Of a DNA stretch of 64,000 nt, positions 18,584 through 27,358 are shown piece after piece. The stretch's first letter is position 1. Each line of letters begins with the position of its first letter. Made by a program: the position numbers and the translations under genes. Origin of the DNA: Flavobacterium azizsancarii. GTDB taxonomy: Bacteria > Bacteroidota > Bacteroidia > Flavobacteriales > Flavobacteriaceae. Location: positions 62,001-126,000 of the forward strand of contig NZ_JAMZNK010000007.1 in the NCBI RefSeq assembly GCF_027980145.1. Reading direction: 5' to 3'. The notes beneath the pieces are model-generated. The model was not told the origin of the DNA and made no database searches. It saw nothing but the letters and a program-made list of their open reading frames with translations.

Positions 18584-19864
18584 ATGCCAAAATTTCTCCT
18601 AAGTCTAATTTTTATATGTGCCACTACATTTATGTGGGCGCAAGATTCGCAACAAGAAAAACTTGAACAGCGTAAAGCTCAGATTCAACAGGAAATTAGA
18701 GATAATGAAAAAATGCTGCAGTCTGTAAAGACAAAAGAAAAATCAGCAGTAAATGTTTTTTTGATTCAGGCAAATAAAATTAAACTGAAAGAGAAACTGA
18801 TTAATACTACAGCAAAACAAGAGAAACTTTTAAGTAATGATATGTATATTAATCAGGTTAAGGTTAATAAACTAAAAAAGGAACTGGAAGTACTAAAAGC
18901 AGATTATGCAAAAATGATTTTAAAATCTTATAAAAGCAGATCTGAACAAAGCAGGGCAATGTTTATTTTATCTTCAGAAAGTTTTTTGCAAGCGTATAAA
19001 AGAGCACAATATTTAAAACAATATACCAATTTTAGAAAAAATCAAGGTCTTGAAATTCAATCAAAAACAGCGCAATTAGTTGATTATAATTCCAAACTGG
19101 ATGGACAAAGAAAGGTTAAGAAAAAAATTATTGTTGAAAATGAAAAGGAAAAACAAAGTTTAGAAGTAGAGAAACAAGAACAGCAAAAGATTGTTAACTC
19201 TCTTAAGAAAGATAAAAATAAAATTATTGCCGATACAAAATCGAAACAACAGGAATCGAGAAGAATCGATGCTAAAATTAAGGAGCTTATCCGTGAACAA
19301 ATTAGATTAGCCAATCAAAGAGCCGAAGAAGAAAGACGTAGGAGAATTGCAGAAGGAAAAGCCAGTGAAGCAGAGAAAGCAGAGTCAGCAGCACCTAAAA
19401 GTTATTCATCAGATAGAATTACATTAACTCCGGAAGGTAAAATTTTAGCTGCAGATTTTAAAGCAAACAGAGGAAAACTGCCTTGGCCGGTAGAAAAAGG
19501 ATTTATATCACTTGGTTATGGAGATCAGCCCCATCCGATATATCCAACACTTACTGTTCATAATTCAGGAGTAGAGATTACGACTGAACAAGGAGCAAGT
19601 GCACGTGCAGTATTTGAAGGAGTAGTATCAAAAGTTATCGCCTTGTCTCCTGTAAACAGAGCTGTTTTTATTCAGCATGGAGATTACTTTACAGTATATC
19701 AAAACCTAAGTCAGGTATCTGTTGAACAAGGTGATAAAGTAAAAGTGAAACAAGTTATTGGAAAAGTAAGAACTAGTGGAGATACAGGAAAAACAATTAT
19801 TAAGTTTCTGATCCTTCAAAATACATCAAATAACAATCCGGAAGGATGGCTGCAAAACAGATAG
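18584..19864 (+). CDS. EnvC-like murein hydrolase activator (degenerate M23 domain)
   Basis: A 426-residue secreted protein. After a signal peptide (ending MWAQ, about residue 20) comes a long charged coiled coil (about 20-265), then a LytM/M23 domain (about 310-426). The zinc and catalytic positions are altered. The HxGxD site reads HNSGVE (H326, E331) with an extra residue. The YxHL histidine is asparagine at 374. The final HxH motif is absent (IIKFLIL). It is therefore probably not a peptidase but an activator of amidases in cell separation, as EnvC is. The ATG at 18584 is preferred to an upstream TTG. Confidence 0.82.
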   Translation: MPKFLLSLIFICATTFMWAQDSQQEKLEQRKAQIQQEIRDNEKMLQSVKTKEKSAVNVFLIQANKIKLKEKLINTTAKQEKLLSNDMYINQVKVNKLKKELEVLKADYAKMILKSYKSRSEQSRAMFILSSESFLQAYKRAQYLKQYTNFRKNQGLEIQSKTAQLVDYNSKLDGQRKVKKKIIVENEKEKQSLEVEKQEQQKIVNSLKKDKNKIIADTKSKQQESRRIDAKIKELIREQIRLANQRAEEERRRRIAEGKASEAEKAESAAPKSYSSDRITLTPEGKILAADFKANRGKLPWPVEKGFISLGYGDQPHPIYPTLTVHNSGVEITTEQGASARAVFEGVVSKVIALSPVNRAVFIQHGDYFTVYQNLSQVSVEQGDKVKVKQVIGKVRTSGDTGKTIIKFLILQNTSNNNPEGWLQNR

Positions 19865-19916
19865 TAGAGCATCTAAAAGGTTAAAATATACAATAAGCCA
19901 ATTGATTTGAGCTTTA

Positions 19917-19961
19917 AAAAAATCCTTTTCACCAGCATCAAACTGGCGAAAAGGATTTTTT
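19917..19961. terminator. Bidirectional terminator between envC-like and susD-like genes
   Basis: A 14-bp perfect stem (19917-19930 with 19948-19961) has an inner CCAG/CTGG pairing and A/T runs on both sides. It serves the convergent + and - genes. Confidence 0.9.
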
Positions 19962-19966
19962 ATTTT

Positions 19967-21547
19967 TTAATTGCTTACGTTATCTGGATTCTGAATTAAT
20001 GCAGGATTAGAGTCAAGATCATATCGTGGGATCTTAAATAAGAAATTCTTAGAAGGAATAAATTGCAGCGGATTGTTCACATACATATTAATCTTATTGT
20101 CATTTCCCCACTTCACATGATTCGAAACATTTTTACCAATACGATTCGTTCTCAATTCATCAAAAAACAAAACACCTTCACCAACAAATTCCCATCCTCT
20201 CTCTATGTAAATAGCATCTGCAAAATCTTCTTTGCTTAAACCTGGTGTCAGATCAGGCAAATTTGCCCTGTTTCGTATTCTGTTGATATAAGTATAAGCA
20301 GCTGCCGGTCCGTTGATTTCATTCTCTGCTTCGGCATAATCTAACAATACATCAGCATATCGAATTGCATAAGAATTTGTCTGAGGTTTTTTTAATGAGG
20401 CAGAACTTTCTGTACGGTCATAAAATTTTAGATTTCCGGGTGAGGCAGTTTTCCATCCTTTAGATCCCGGAAAAAAACCTTTGTCTTCAGGTACAAATTC
20501 TATCGTTTGTATAATATGGCTCGAATTTCCTTTTTCAGTTACATTTACACGTGTTAAAAAGCTGCCCTCTTTTCGTGTGTCATCATTACTATAAGAAAGG
20601 TAATGTTGTATTGATGGACCAAATCTATGGTACATATAACAGCCAAGAGTAGTTTCGGTTATGTTTACACCAAACATTACATGATTGTTATTGAATTCAT
20701 TTTCTACAGATCCATATTGGAGTTCAAATACAGATTCCATTCCGTTTTTGTTATTAGTATTCCACCAAAACCAAAGATCTTTAAAATTAGGCTGTAAGTT
20801 ATATTGACTGGACTGAATTACTTTACCACAATAATCTTTAGATTTCTGGAAATACGATTTATCACCCGTCATGCCACCTCTGGTTAAATATAAATCACCA
20901 AGTAAGGCTTGTGCGGCTCCTTTTGATGCTCTCCAGATATTCCCATTTTTATAATCAGATTTCAGAGGTAAATTTTCTTCGGCATATTCCAGATCGGCGA
21001 TGATATAAGCATACGTTTCATCCGTTGTTTTTCTTGCAATAGCGAGGTTTTTAAGCCCTTCTGTAAAAGTTTCAGGAATAGGGACACCACCATACATACG
21101 TACTAAATTATAATAGGTGGCAGCTCTCAGGAAACGGGCTTCTGCAAAATATTGCTTTTTTAAATTCTCGTCCATTTCAACATTTGCGCCTCTGCCAATA
21201 ACCAGGTTCGCTCTGTTAATGATGTTGTAAGCATCATCCCAATTTGTAATCACCATTTTATCTGAATTATTCATATCAGACCACACATTCCAAAGTTGTG
21301 CATCGTCTTTTGCATAAGCCGGAGAACCAAATTCAGTTAATACCTCTAAATACATGATGTATTTATAATAACCATTAAATCCATTTTGATAACCATCATA
21401 TACACCAACAAGTGCTGTATTTAGTTCTTCGGCATTTTTATAGTAATTGGCCGGAGATAAAAAAGTATACGGTTCTTCGTTTAGGTCTGTGCATTGCGAA
21501 AAAAACAATACCGCACAACCTGAAAAGATATATTTTAGAAATTTCAT
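19967..21547 (-). CDS. SusD/RagB family nutrient-binding lipoprotein
   Basis: A 526-residue surface lipoprotein, the lid of a SusCD uptake complex in the outer membrane. The lipobox is FFSQC with cysteine at residue 19, followed by the usual NEEPYTFLSPANYYKN. The N-terminal SusD-like helices carry ARFLRAATYYNLVRMYGGVPI (near 136-156), and the C-terminal RagB/SusD domain has IRYADVLLDYAEAENEI and IYIERGWEFVGEG. It is 18 nt downstream of the SusC gene. With no hydrolase nearby the ligand cannot be guessed. Confidence 0.93.
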   Translation of the reverse strand: MKFLKYIFSGCAVLFFSQCTDLNEEPYTFLSPANYYKNAEELNTALVGVYDGYQNGFNGYYKYIMYLEVLTEFGSPAYAKDDAQLWNVWSDMNNSDKMVITNWDDAYNIINRANLVIGRGANVEMDENLKKQYFAEARFLRAATYYNLVRMYGGVPIPETFTEGLKNLAIARKTTDETYAYIIADLEYAEENLPLKSDYKNGNIWRASKGAAQALLGDLYLTRGGMTGDKSYFQKSKDYCGKVIQSSQYNLQPNFKDLWFWWNTNNKNGMESVFELQYGSVENEFNNNHVMFGVNITETTLGCYMYHRFGPSIQHYLSYSNDDTRKEGSFLTRVNVTEKGNSSHIIQTIEFVPEDKGFFPGSKGWKTASPGNLKFYDRTESSASLKKPQTNSYAIRYADVLLDYAEAENEINGPAAAYTYINRIRNRANLPDLTPGLSKEDFADAIYIERGWEFVGEGVLFFDELRTNRIGKNVSNHVKWGNDNKINMYVNNPLQFIPSKNFLFKIPRYDLDSNPALIQNPDNVSN

Positions 21548-21565
21548 TTTTATATATTTTTAGAA

Positions 21566-24556
21566 TTAAAACTTAGCAGTAAAACCAACAAGCATCGTTT
21601 TTACATACGGTGAATTTACACTGCCGCTCTCCGGATTGTATCCTCTGTGATTGGCAATATTGATGTAGTTTTGTGCATTTACATATACATTCAATTGTTT
21701 TATCCAGTCACTATGCTTGATTATACTGGACAGATTGTAAGCTAATTTGATGTTTTTAATTACAAAATAATTCCAGTCACCATTGGTACGATTTGAAAGA
21801 TATACTTCCTGTGCACCAGCTTTTGGAAAATTTCCGTTCGGATTGGTAGGACTCCACATTCTGTCATAAGCATATTGGGTTGGAATGTAGTTTCTGTTCT
21901 GAATTTGATTTTCACCAAAAATCATGTAATTATTATCCTCATCAGAAGCAAGACCAGTTGCCCCTTGTCCGTAGATATCCAAAGTCATATTTTTATAACT
22001 TAGATTAGTAGAAATTCCATAGAAGAAATCCGGAGAAGTTGATCCGATATTCATATAATCATCATTGTTAATGATTTTATCTCCATTTTTATCAACATAC
22101 ATTTCTTCACCCAGTTTTGCTGTTGGACGAATTTGCTGATAAGCCGTAAGTTGTTCCTGTGTTTTGATAATACCGGCAGATTCACGTGCCCAAACACTAT
22201 TTACAGGTTGACCTACAATTAGATATTTAGCAATTCCGGCTGATGAACTTCCAATATTAATGCGTTGTACATCCCCATATAAACTTACAATCTCGTTTTT
22301 GTTTTTAGAGAAATTGGTACTTACATCCCATTTAAAATCAGAATCGATTATTTGAACTTTCGCCGTAACTTCAAATCCAATATTTTTGACCTCACCAATA
22401 TTTTGCAGCATACTTGAATAACCTGAAGTCGTAGGAATAGGGACATTATATAATAAATCAGAAGTTTGTCTTTGATAAAAATCTAAATTCAGATCAAACC
22501 TTTTCCATAAAGTCAGGTCTATTCCAACATTGTATTGAATATTGCGTTCCCATTTTAAATCCGGATTTCCAATCGTTTCTACAAATCCGAAAATAGGATT
22601 GTTTTCATAAACATAATTTGCTTTTACAAGTTTAGACAGTGATTGATAATTACCAATTTCCTGATTTCCGGTAACACCATAACTAGCCCTTAGTTTTAAT
22701 GCAGTTATTGTAGCATTATCTTTTAAAAACTTTTCTTTGTCAATTCTCCAGCCTAGTCCCACAGAAGGAAAAAATCCCCATTTATTATTATCCCCAAAGC
22801 GAGAGGATCCATCATAGCGGCCAGTTAATGTGATGAGATATTTTTCATCATATGCATAAGATGTTCTGGCAGTCCAGGAAATTAGTTTGCTTGAATATTT
22901 GTTAGAAGAATTTGTAATACTTCCCCTGTCAGCATAAGTAATATCATTTGCTCCAGTAGCATCATTTTGAAAACCGGATCCCCTGACACCTAAATCTTCA
23001 TATACATATTCCTGCCATGAATATACCCCGGTTGCCGTAAAACTGTGTTTGTCATTCCAGGTATTAGAATAGCTTAAAATATTATCTGTTAACTGAGAAG
23101 TTTGTCTTCTGTAATATTGAGATCCTGTCCCTGTACTGCCGGATCCTATTCCTGCGGTTGATTTTGAGGTATAATATTCGTATTGTTTTTCATTAGAAAC
23201 ATCAACGCCAAAATTGGTATTAAAAGTTACATTTTTGATAGGTTTAAAATGAGCATATACATCCCCCAAAACACGATCAGAAGATGTTTCATTCGTCATT
23301 TCTGCTGCTTCTGAAACAGGATTCCAGGTACCTTCAAAGTAAGAACTGATAGAAGGATCTTCTGTAGCATAATGCCAGCTTCCGTCAGGATTTTTAACCG
23401 GTATTGTTGGCCATCCGTATCGAAAGATGTCTCCGGTAGGATTATTACGAATGTCCCTTTGCGAACGTCCCACCTGCAAATGAGTTCCTACCGTAAGCCA
23501 CGGTTTATATTCATGGTTCAGATTCGTCCTAAGAGTCATTTTTTTAAACCCGGAAGCCTCTACAATTCCGTCTTGCGAAAAAATGTTTCCGGAAAGCAAG
23601 TAAGTCGTATTGTCTTTACCTCCACTAAAAGACAGAGAATAATTTTGCATTTGAGCCATATTCCTGATGACTTCGTCCTGCCAGTTCACATTGATATTTG
23701 GGGCAGGATTGGTAGAAGAGTAAACAGGTTTACCTGTTGAGTTGGTATATGCCGTGTTGATGAAATTGATAAAATTATCCCTGTCCAATGTTTTAGGTAA
23801 TCGTGTTGGTGTCGAAATACCGCTGGTACCAACAATCTCTAAATTGTTTTGTCCTTTTTTTCCTTTTTTGGTTGTAATAAGAATAACACCATTTGCACCT
23901 CTGGAACCATATATCGCTGCAGACGAGGCATCTTTAAGGATCTCCATTGATTCTATATCATTAGAACTAATATCGTTTAGGTTGCTGTTGACCAACGGAA
24001 ATCCGTCAACAACAATCAAAGGATCATTGCCCGCACTAACAGAACCATTACCACGAATTCTTATTTTAGGAGAAGCGCCGGGAGAAGAATCATTATTAAG
24101 AACTGCAACACCAGCAGCGCGACCCTGAACAGCTTCAAGAGGATTTGAACTGGTAACAGTGTTGAGAACATCTCCCTTAATTTGAGTTATAGAACCTGTC
24201 AGGTCACTCTTTTTCATTGTTCCGTAGCCAACGACAACAACTTCTTTAAGTTCCGAAACTTCGTCAGCAAGGATAATATTAATAACAGAAGACTGGTCGA
24301 CGGTTTTCTCGATCGTCATTGACCCTGTAGAACTAAAAATCAAGATACTTCCTGTATTTGCGCTGATAGAATAATTTCCGTCAAAATCAGAGATCGAACT
24401 GACCTGAAATCCCTTAATTATAATGTTTGCACCCGGAATTGGAACTCCGTTTGAATCGGTTATTGATCCGGTCACCATTTTGTTCTGCGCAAGACCTGTC
24501 CAGTGCATCAAAATGGAAAAGATCAAAATAATCAAATGATTAATTTTGGTTTTCAT
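21566..24556 (-). CDS. SusC/RagA family TonB-linked outer-membrane transporter
   Basis: A 996-residue TonB-dependent transporter. It has a signal peptide (about 1-23), a carboxypeptidase-regulatory-like beta-sandwich (about 27-100), a plug domain beginning VVVGYGTMKKSDLTGSI (near 107) with the SusC marker GSRGANGVILITTKKG (near 218), then a 22-strand-type barrel ending with aromatic residues. No extra N-terminal signalling domain of the FecA type is seen, so it is not evidently tied to an anti-sigma factor. It heads a two-gene unit with the SusD gene. Confidence 0.94.
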   Translation of the reverse strand: MKTKINHLIILIFSILMHWTGLAQNKMVTGSITDSNGVPIPGANIIIKGFQVSSISDFDGNYSISANTGSILIFSSTGSMTIEKTVDQSSVINIILADEVSELKEVVVVGYGTMKKSDLTGSITQIKGDVLNTVTSSNPLEAVQGRAAGVAVLNNDSSPGASPKIRIRGNGSVSAGNDPLIVVDGFPLVNSNLNDISSNDIESMEILKDASSAAIYGSRGANGVILITTKKGKKGQNNLEIVGTSGISTPTRLPKTLDRDNFINFINTAYTNSTGKPVYSSTNPAPNINVNWQDEVIRNMAQMQNYSLSFSGGKDNTTYLLSGNIFSQDGIVEASGFKKMTLRTNLNHEYKPWLTVGTHLQVGRSQRDIRNNPTGDIFRYGWPTIPVKNPDGSWHYATEDPSISSYFEGTWNPVSEAAEMTNETSSDRVLGDVYAHFKPIKNVTFNTNFGVDVSNEKQYEYYTSKSTAGIGSGSTGTGSQYYRRQTSQLTDNILSYSNTWNDKHSFTATGVYSWQEYVYEDLGVRGSGFQNDATGANDITYADRGSITNSSNKYSSKLISWTARTSYAYDEKYLITLTGRYDGSSRFGDNNKWGFFPSVGLGWRIDKEKFLKDNATITALKLRASYGVTGNQEIGNYQSLSKLVKANYVYENNPIFGFVETIGNPDLKWERNIQYNVGIDLTLWKRFDLNLDFYQRQTSDLLYNVPIPTTSGYSSMLQNIGEVKNIGFEVTAKVQIIDSDFKWDVSTNFSKNKNEIVSLYGDVQRINIGSSSAGIAKYLIVGQPVNSVWARESAGIIKTQEQLTAYQQIRPTAKLGEEMYVDKNGDKIINNDDYMNIGSTSPDFFYGISTNLSYKNMTLDIYGQGATGLASDEDNNYMIFGENQIQNRNYIPTQYAYDRMWSPTNPNGNFPKAGAQEVYLSNRTNGDWNYFVIKNIKLAYNLSSIIKHSDWIKQLNVYVNAQNYINIANHRGYNPESGSVNSPYVKTMLVGFTAKF

Positions 24557-24570
24557 AAATATAAATTTGG

Positions 24571-24588
24571 TTAGTTATAGTTAACTAA
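24571..24588 (-). promoter_or_regulatory. Palindrome in the leader of the SusC gene
   Basis: TTAGTTA at 24571-24577 is a perfect inverted repeat of TAACTAA at 24582-24588 around 4 nt. It ends 14 nt before the start codon, so it could be an operator or an RNA hairpin that covers the translation start. Confidence 0.45.
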
Positions 24589-24597
24589 ACTTATTTA

Positions 24598-24630
24598 TAT
24601 CCTGATCTCTTTGTATCCTGTTCTATCCTG
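24598..24630. repeat. Three direct TATCCTG repeats upstream of the SusC gene
   Basis: TATCCTG occurs at 24598, 24614 and 24624; the last two are exactly 10 bp apart, one helical turn. This suits repeated contacts by a regulator. The rest of 24631-24885 holds no gene and no clear TANNTTTG promoter. Confidence 0.3.
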
Positions 24631-24887
24631 CTAGTTTTGAAGTGTATAAGTGTTTTTGACTACTCTTATGCCAGTAATTTTCCTTTGAGTGGTTGATTTA
24701 CTGGTTCTTATGTTTGTTGAAATTAAAATATGTTTTTGCGAAAAAGATGATTTATTTTTATAAAAATAGGTTTTTATTGTCAATAATAAATTTGTCTAAT
24801 ATTCATTTAAAGCTGTTTATTTTATAATTATGACATATAAAGTATTAATATTTTGATTTTAATAGATCGATAAATTAAAAAATAGCC

Positions 24888-24920
24888 ACAAAAAAAGGAG
24901 CTTAATTAGCTCCCTTTTTG
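24888..24920 (-). terminator. Intrinsic terminator after the CBS gene
   Basis: GGAGCT at 24897-24902 pairs with AGCTCC at 24908-24913; on the minus strand the stem is followed by a run of seven T. It sits right behind the restored end of the CBS gene at 24935, not the frameshifted one. Confidence 0.8.
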
Positions 24921-24934
24921 TAATGAATTATAAT

Positions 24935-25353
24935 TTAATCGTATTGTTCCAGAAAATACTTTAAAACATCAGTTGTAGTTACAATACCTTTAAGTTCCCG
25001 TTATCAACTACAGGAAGAGCATGAAATTCTTCTTTTGCAAAAATTTCTGCCAAATCTCTTATAATAGTATCAGACGATACTGTTTTTGGCTTCGTAGTCA
25101 TTACCTGAGCAATAGTCAGCATATCCAGGATTGCTTCATCAGCACCTTCTTGTCCTTCAAATAAAGCACCAAAAGTCAATCTGTTAATATCAGATCTGCT
25201 AATAATACCAATTACATCTTTGCCGCGAAGAATGGGAATGTGGCGAATAGTGTGTTTCTTTAATGTTTCTACTACTTTTCTCAGACCATCATTCTCGTTT
25301 ACAGTCACAACACTTTTAGTCATTATATGACTTATTGGTTCTCTTTTTTTCAT
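24935..25353 (-). pseudogene. CBS-domain pair protein with a one-base frameshift near its end
   Basis: Two CBS modules in about 140 residues, a type that senses adenylate nucleotides. The open frame from 25353 (MKKREPISHIM) runs 124 residues and stops at 24979 after VVDNGNLKVL. Shifting frame at the AAA run near 24989-24991 restores GIVTTTDVLKYFLEQYD and a stop at 24935, the ending expected for the second CBS domain. One A is missing from the coding-strand run. It may be a sequencing error, a true mutation or a phase-variable tract. The last helix of the second module would be lost in the short form. Confidence 0.8.
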
Positions 25354-25581
25354 AATTGATACGTTTTAATGTTAAATCAAATATGTAGAATATTTCTCAT
25401 AAAAAACATGATTTTTGTCATGTCTCCTATGTAATTGGTTTAAGTTTTAATAAGTTTCTTTTTTATGTTTTTATTTAAAAAAAGGATCAAAATTGTAACT
25501 TTATAAAAGATAAAACAGATAAGAGTATAAAAATCATCCTTATTGTTCATTTGAAATTGTATCCATTGAAATTTAAAATAG
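25354..25581. other. Divergent intergenic region between CBS and rbfA genes
   Basis: About 230 bp, AT-rich. Apart from the rbfA promoter at its right end, I see no promoter match for the CBS gene, no gene and no repeat. Confidence 0.5.
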
Positions 25582-25589
25582 TATTTTTG
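25557..25589 (+). promoter_or_regulatory. Promoter of rbfA with -33 and -7 elements
   Basis: TTG at 25557-25559 and TATTTTTG at 25582-25589 are 22 bp apart, within the spacing known for Flavobacterium promoters. The -7 element ends 4 nt before the ATG, so the message would have almost no leader. Confidence 0.6.
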
Positions 25590-25593
25590 CAAC

Positions 25594-25986
25594 ATGGAAA
25601 CAAATAGACAGAAAAAAATAGGCGGTGTCATCCAAAAAGATTTGGTTGATATTCTGCAAGGTGAAGTGAGAAAAAACGGAATTAATAATTTGGTAATTTC
25701 GGTATCCAAAGTTAGTGTTACTTCAGATTTATCTGTGGCAACAGTTTATTTAAGCATTTTTCCACAAGAGAAAGCCAAGGAAACTTTAGAAGGTATAAAA
25801 TCAAACAGTACTTTGATCAAACATGATTTATCGCAACGTGTACGTTTGCAATTACGTCGCGTACCAAACCTGGTATTCTTTATAGATGACTCATTAGATT
25901 ATATTGAAAAAATTGATAACGCTTTATCAAATAGAGAAAACCCAATTGAAAATCGTGATCTTTTAGACAAAAGAAGAAAATTATAA
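25594..25986 (+). CDS. rbfA: Ribosome-binding factor A
   Basis: A 130-residue KH-like protein that helps maturation of the 30S subunit and 16S rRNA 5' end. Markers are the N-terminal IGGVIQKDLVDILQGEV, the VSVTSDLSVATVYLSIF strand pair and the RVRLQLRRVPNLVFFIDDS segment that precedes the end. Length is normal. It is followed after 1 nt by the LolC/E-like permease gene, so the two are co-transcribed. The promoter suggests a nearly leaderless message. Confidence 0.93.
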   Translation: METNRQKKIGGVIQKDLVDILQGEVRKNGINNLVISVSKVSVTSDLSVATVYLSIFPQEKAKETLEGIKSNSTLIKHDLSQRVRLQLRRVPNLVFFIDDSLDYIEKIDNALSNRENPIENRDLLDKRRKL

Positions 25987-25987
25987 A

Positions 25988-27187
25988 TTGAATTTCCCCC
26001 TTTACATAGCCAAACGTTATATTTTTAGCAGAAGTAAAAACAATGCAATAAATATTATCAATCGCATTGCCAGCATGGGAATTATTGTTGGCACGATGGC
26101 TTTGTTTGTGGTTTTATCTGTTTTTAGCGGATTAAAGGTCTTTAGTCTTTCATTTACAAATGACATAGATCCTGACCTAAAAATTACCAGTACTTACGGA
26201 AAATCATTTTTAATCTCGCCGGAGCAGGAAAATCAGATTAAAAAAATTGATGGCGTTGTTTCGTACACTAAAATTATCGAAGAACGTGTTTTGTTTTTGT
26301 TTAAAGACAAACAACAAGTAACATACCTAAAAGGTGTTGACAAAAATTATCCGGTAGTAAACGATATTAAGAAAAAACTTTTTAACGGACAATGGCTAAA
26401 ACCGGATACTTATCAGGTAGTTATTGGTTACGGAATTTCCAGAGAATTTTCTTTAGGAATACTTGATTTCGAAAATCCATTGCAAATATTTGCACCTAAA
26501 CCAGGAAAAGGAGCAATCGAAAATCCTGAAGAGGCATTTAATAAAACGGATGTTTTACCGGTTGGAACCTATTCTGTAAGCGAAGATTTAGATTCAAAAT
26601 ATGTCTTTGCAGATTTGGGTTTAGCACAGGAATTATTGATGTACAAGCACAATCAAATCTCAGGAATTGAATTTAAGCTGAAAGATAATGCAGATGAAAA
26701 TGCTGTTGGTGCTCAACTGAAAACAATTTTTCATAATAAGATCACATTAAAAAACAGAGCACAACTTAATGAGTCTTTGTATAAAATGCTGAACACCGAA
26801 AATATAGTGGTTTACCTGATTTTTACTTTGGTAATTATTGTAGCCCTTTTTAATTTAGTTGGAGCTTTGATTATGATGATTTTAGAAAAGAAGGGAAACC
26901 TGAAAACTCTTTTTAATCTTGGAACAGAAATCAATAGTCTTCGAAAAATATTCCTGCTTCAGGGAACGATATTAAGTGTTTTTGGAGGTATAACAGGTCT
27001 TGTTCTCGGGATTATTTTAGTTCTGTTGCAACAGCATTACGAACTTATTATGCTTACCCCAACTTTAGCTTACCCAGTGGTTTTTAATCTTGAAAACGTC
27101 CTTATTGTTATGGGAACCATTGTATCACTTGGTTTTATGGCTTCTTTAATTGCCAGCAGCCGCGTGAGTAAAAAGTTGCTGGATTAA
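25988..27187 (+). CDS. LolC/LolE-like FtsX-family ABC permease
   Basis: A 399-residue membrane protein with one N-terminal membrane helix (about 25-50), a periplasmic MacB-like domain (about 50-255) and three further helices (about 270-395), the FtsX/LolC layout. The TTG at 25988 begins MNFPLYIAKRYIF, the family's normal N-terminus, and lies 1 nt after the rbfA stop. It should extract lipoproteins from the inner membrane with a LolD ATPase that is not in this window. Some Bacteroidota annotations call it simply ABC transporter permease. Confidence 0.85.
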   Translation: MNFPLYIAKRYIFSRSKNNAINIINRIASMGIIVGTMALFVVLSVFSGLKVFSLSFTNDIDPDLKITSTYGKSFLISPEQENQIKKIDGVVSYTKIIEERVLFLFKDKQQVTYLKGVDKNYPVVNDIKKKLFNGQWLKPDTYQVVIGYGISREFSLGILDFENPLQIFAPKPGKGAIENPEEAFNKTDVLPVGTYSVSEDLDSKYVFADLGLAQELLMYKHNQISGIEFKLKDNADENAVGAQLKTIFHNKITLKNRAQLNESLYKMLNTENIVVYLIFTLVIIVALFNLVGALIMMILEKKGNLKTLFNLGTEINSLRKIFLLQGTILSVFGGITGLVLGIILVLLQQHYELIMLTPTLAYPVVFNLENVLIVMGTIVSLGFMASLIASSRVSKKLLD

Positions 27188-27358
27188 TATTTTCTCTTAA
27201 AAAATATTACTTATATTTATCCTCTCAAAAAACTACAGATTATGATTGTTTCTGCCTAATCCTATTTTATTTTTCGAATAATTAGGATACTTACGTTTAT
27301 TTTTCTTCAGTTCAGATCATTGCATCTGGACTAATCTTATCATTTATCCTAATATATC
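27188..27358 (+). promoter_or_regulatory. Structured leader before the MATE gene
   Basis: AGTTCAGAT at 27309-27317 pairs with ATCTGGACT at 27324-27332 (one G-U pair) around a 6-nt loop, and CCTAAT near 27257 can pair with ATTAGG near 27284. It ends about 26 nt before the MATE start. No known riboswitch consensus was recognised. Confidence 0.3.

Noticed and set aside
23372..24128. Two plus-strand open frames inside the SusC gene
   Set aside because: They lie opposite a well-supported 996-residue transporter and show no known domain.
25440..25709. Minus-strand 89-codon frame over the rbfA start
   Set aside because: It overlaps the rbfA promoter and coding start; rbfA has clear family motifs.
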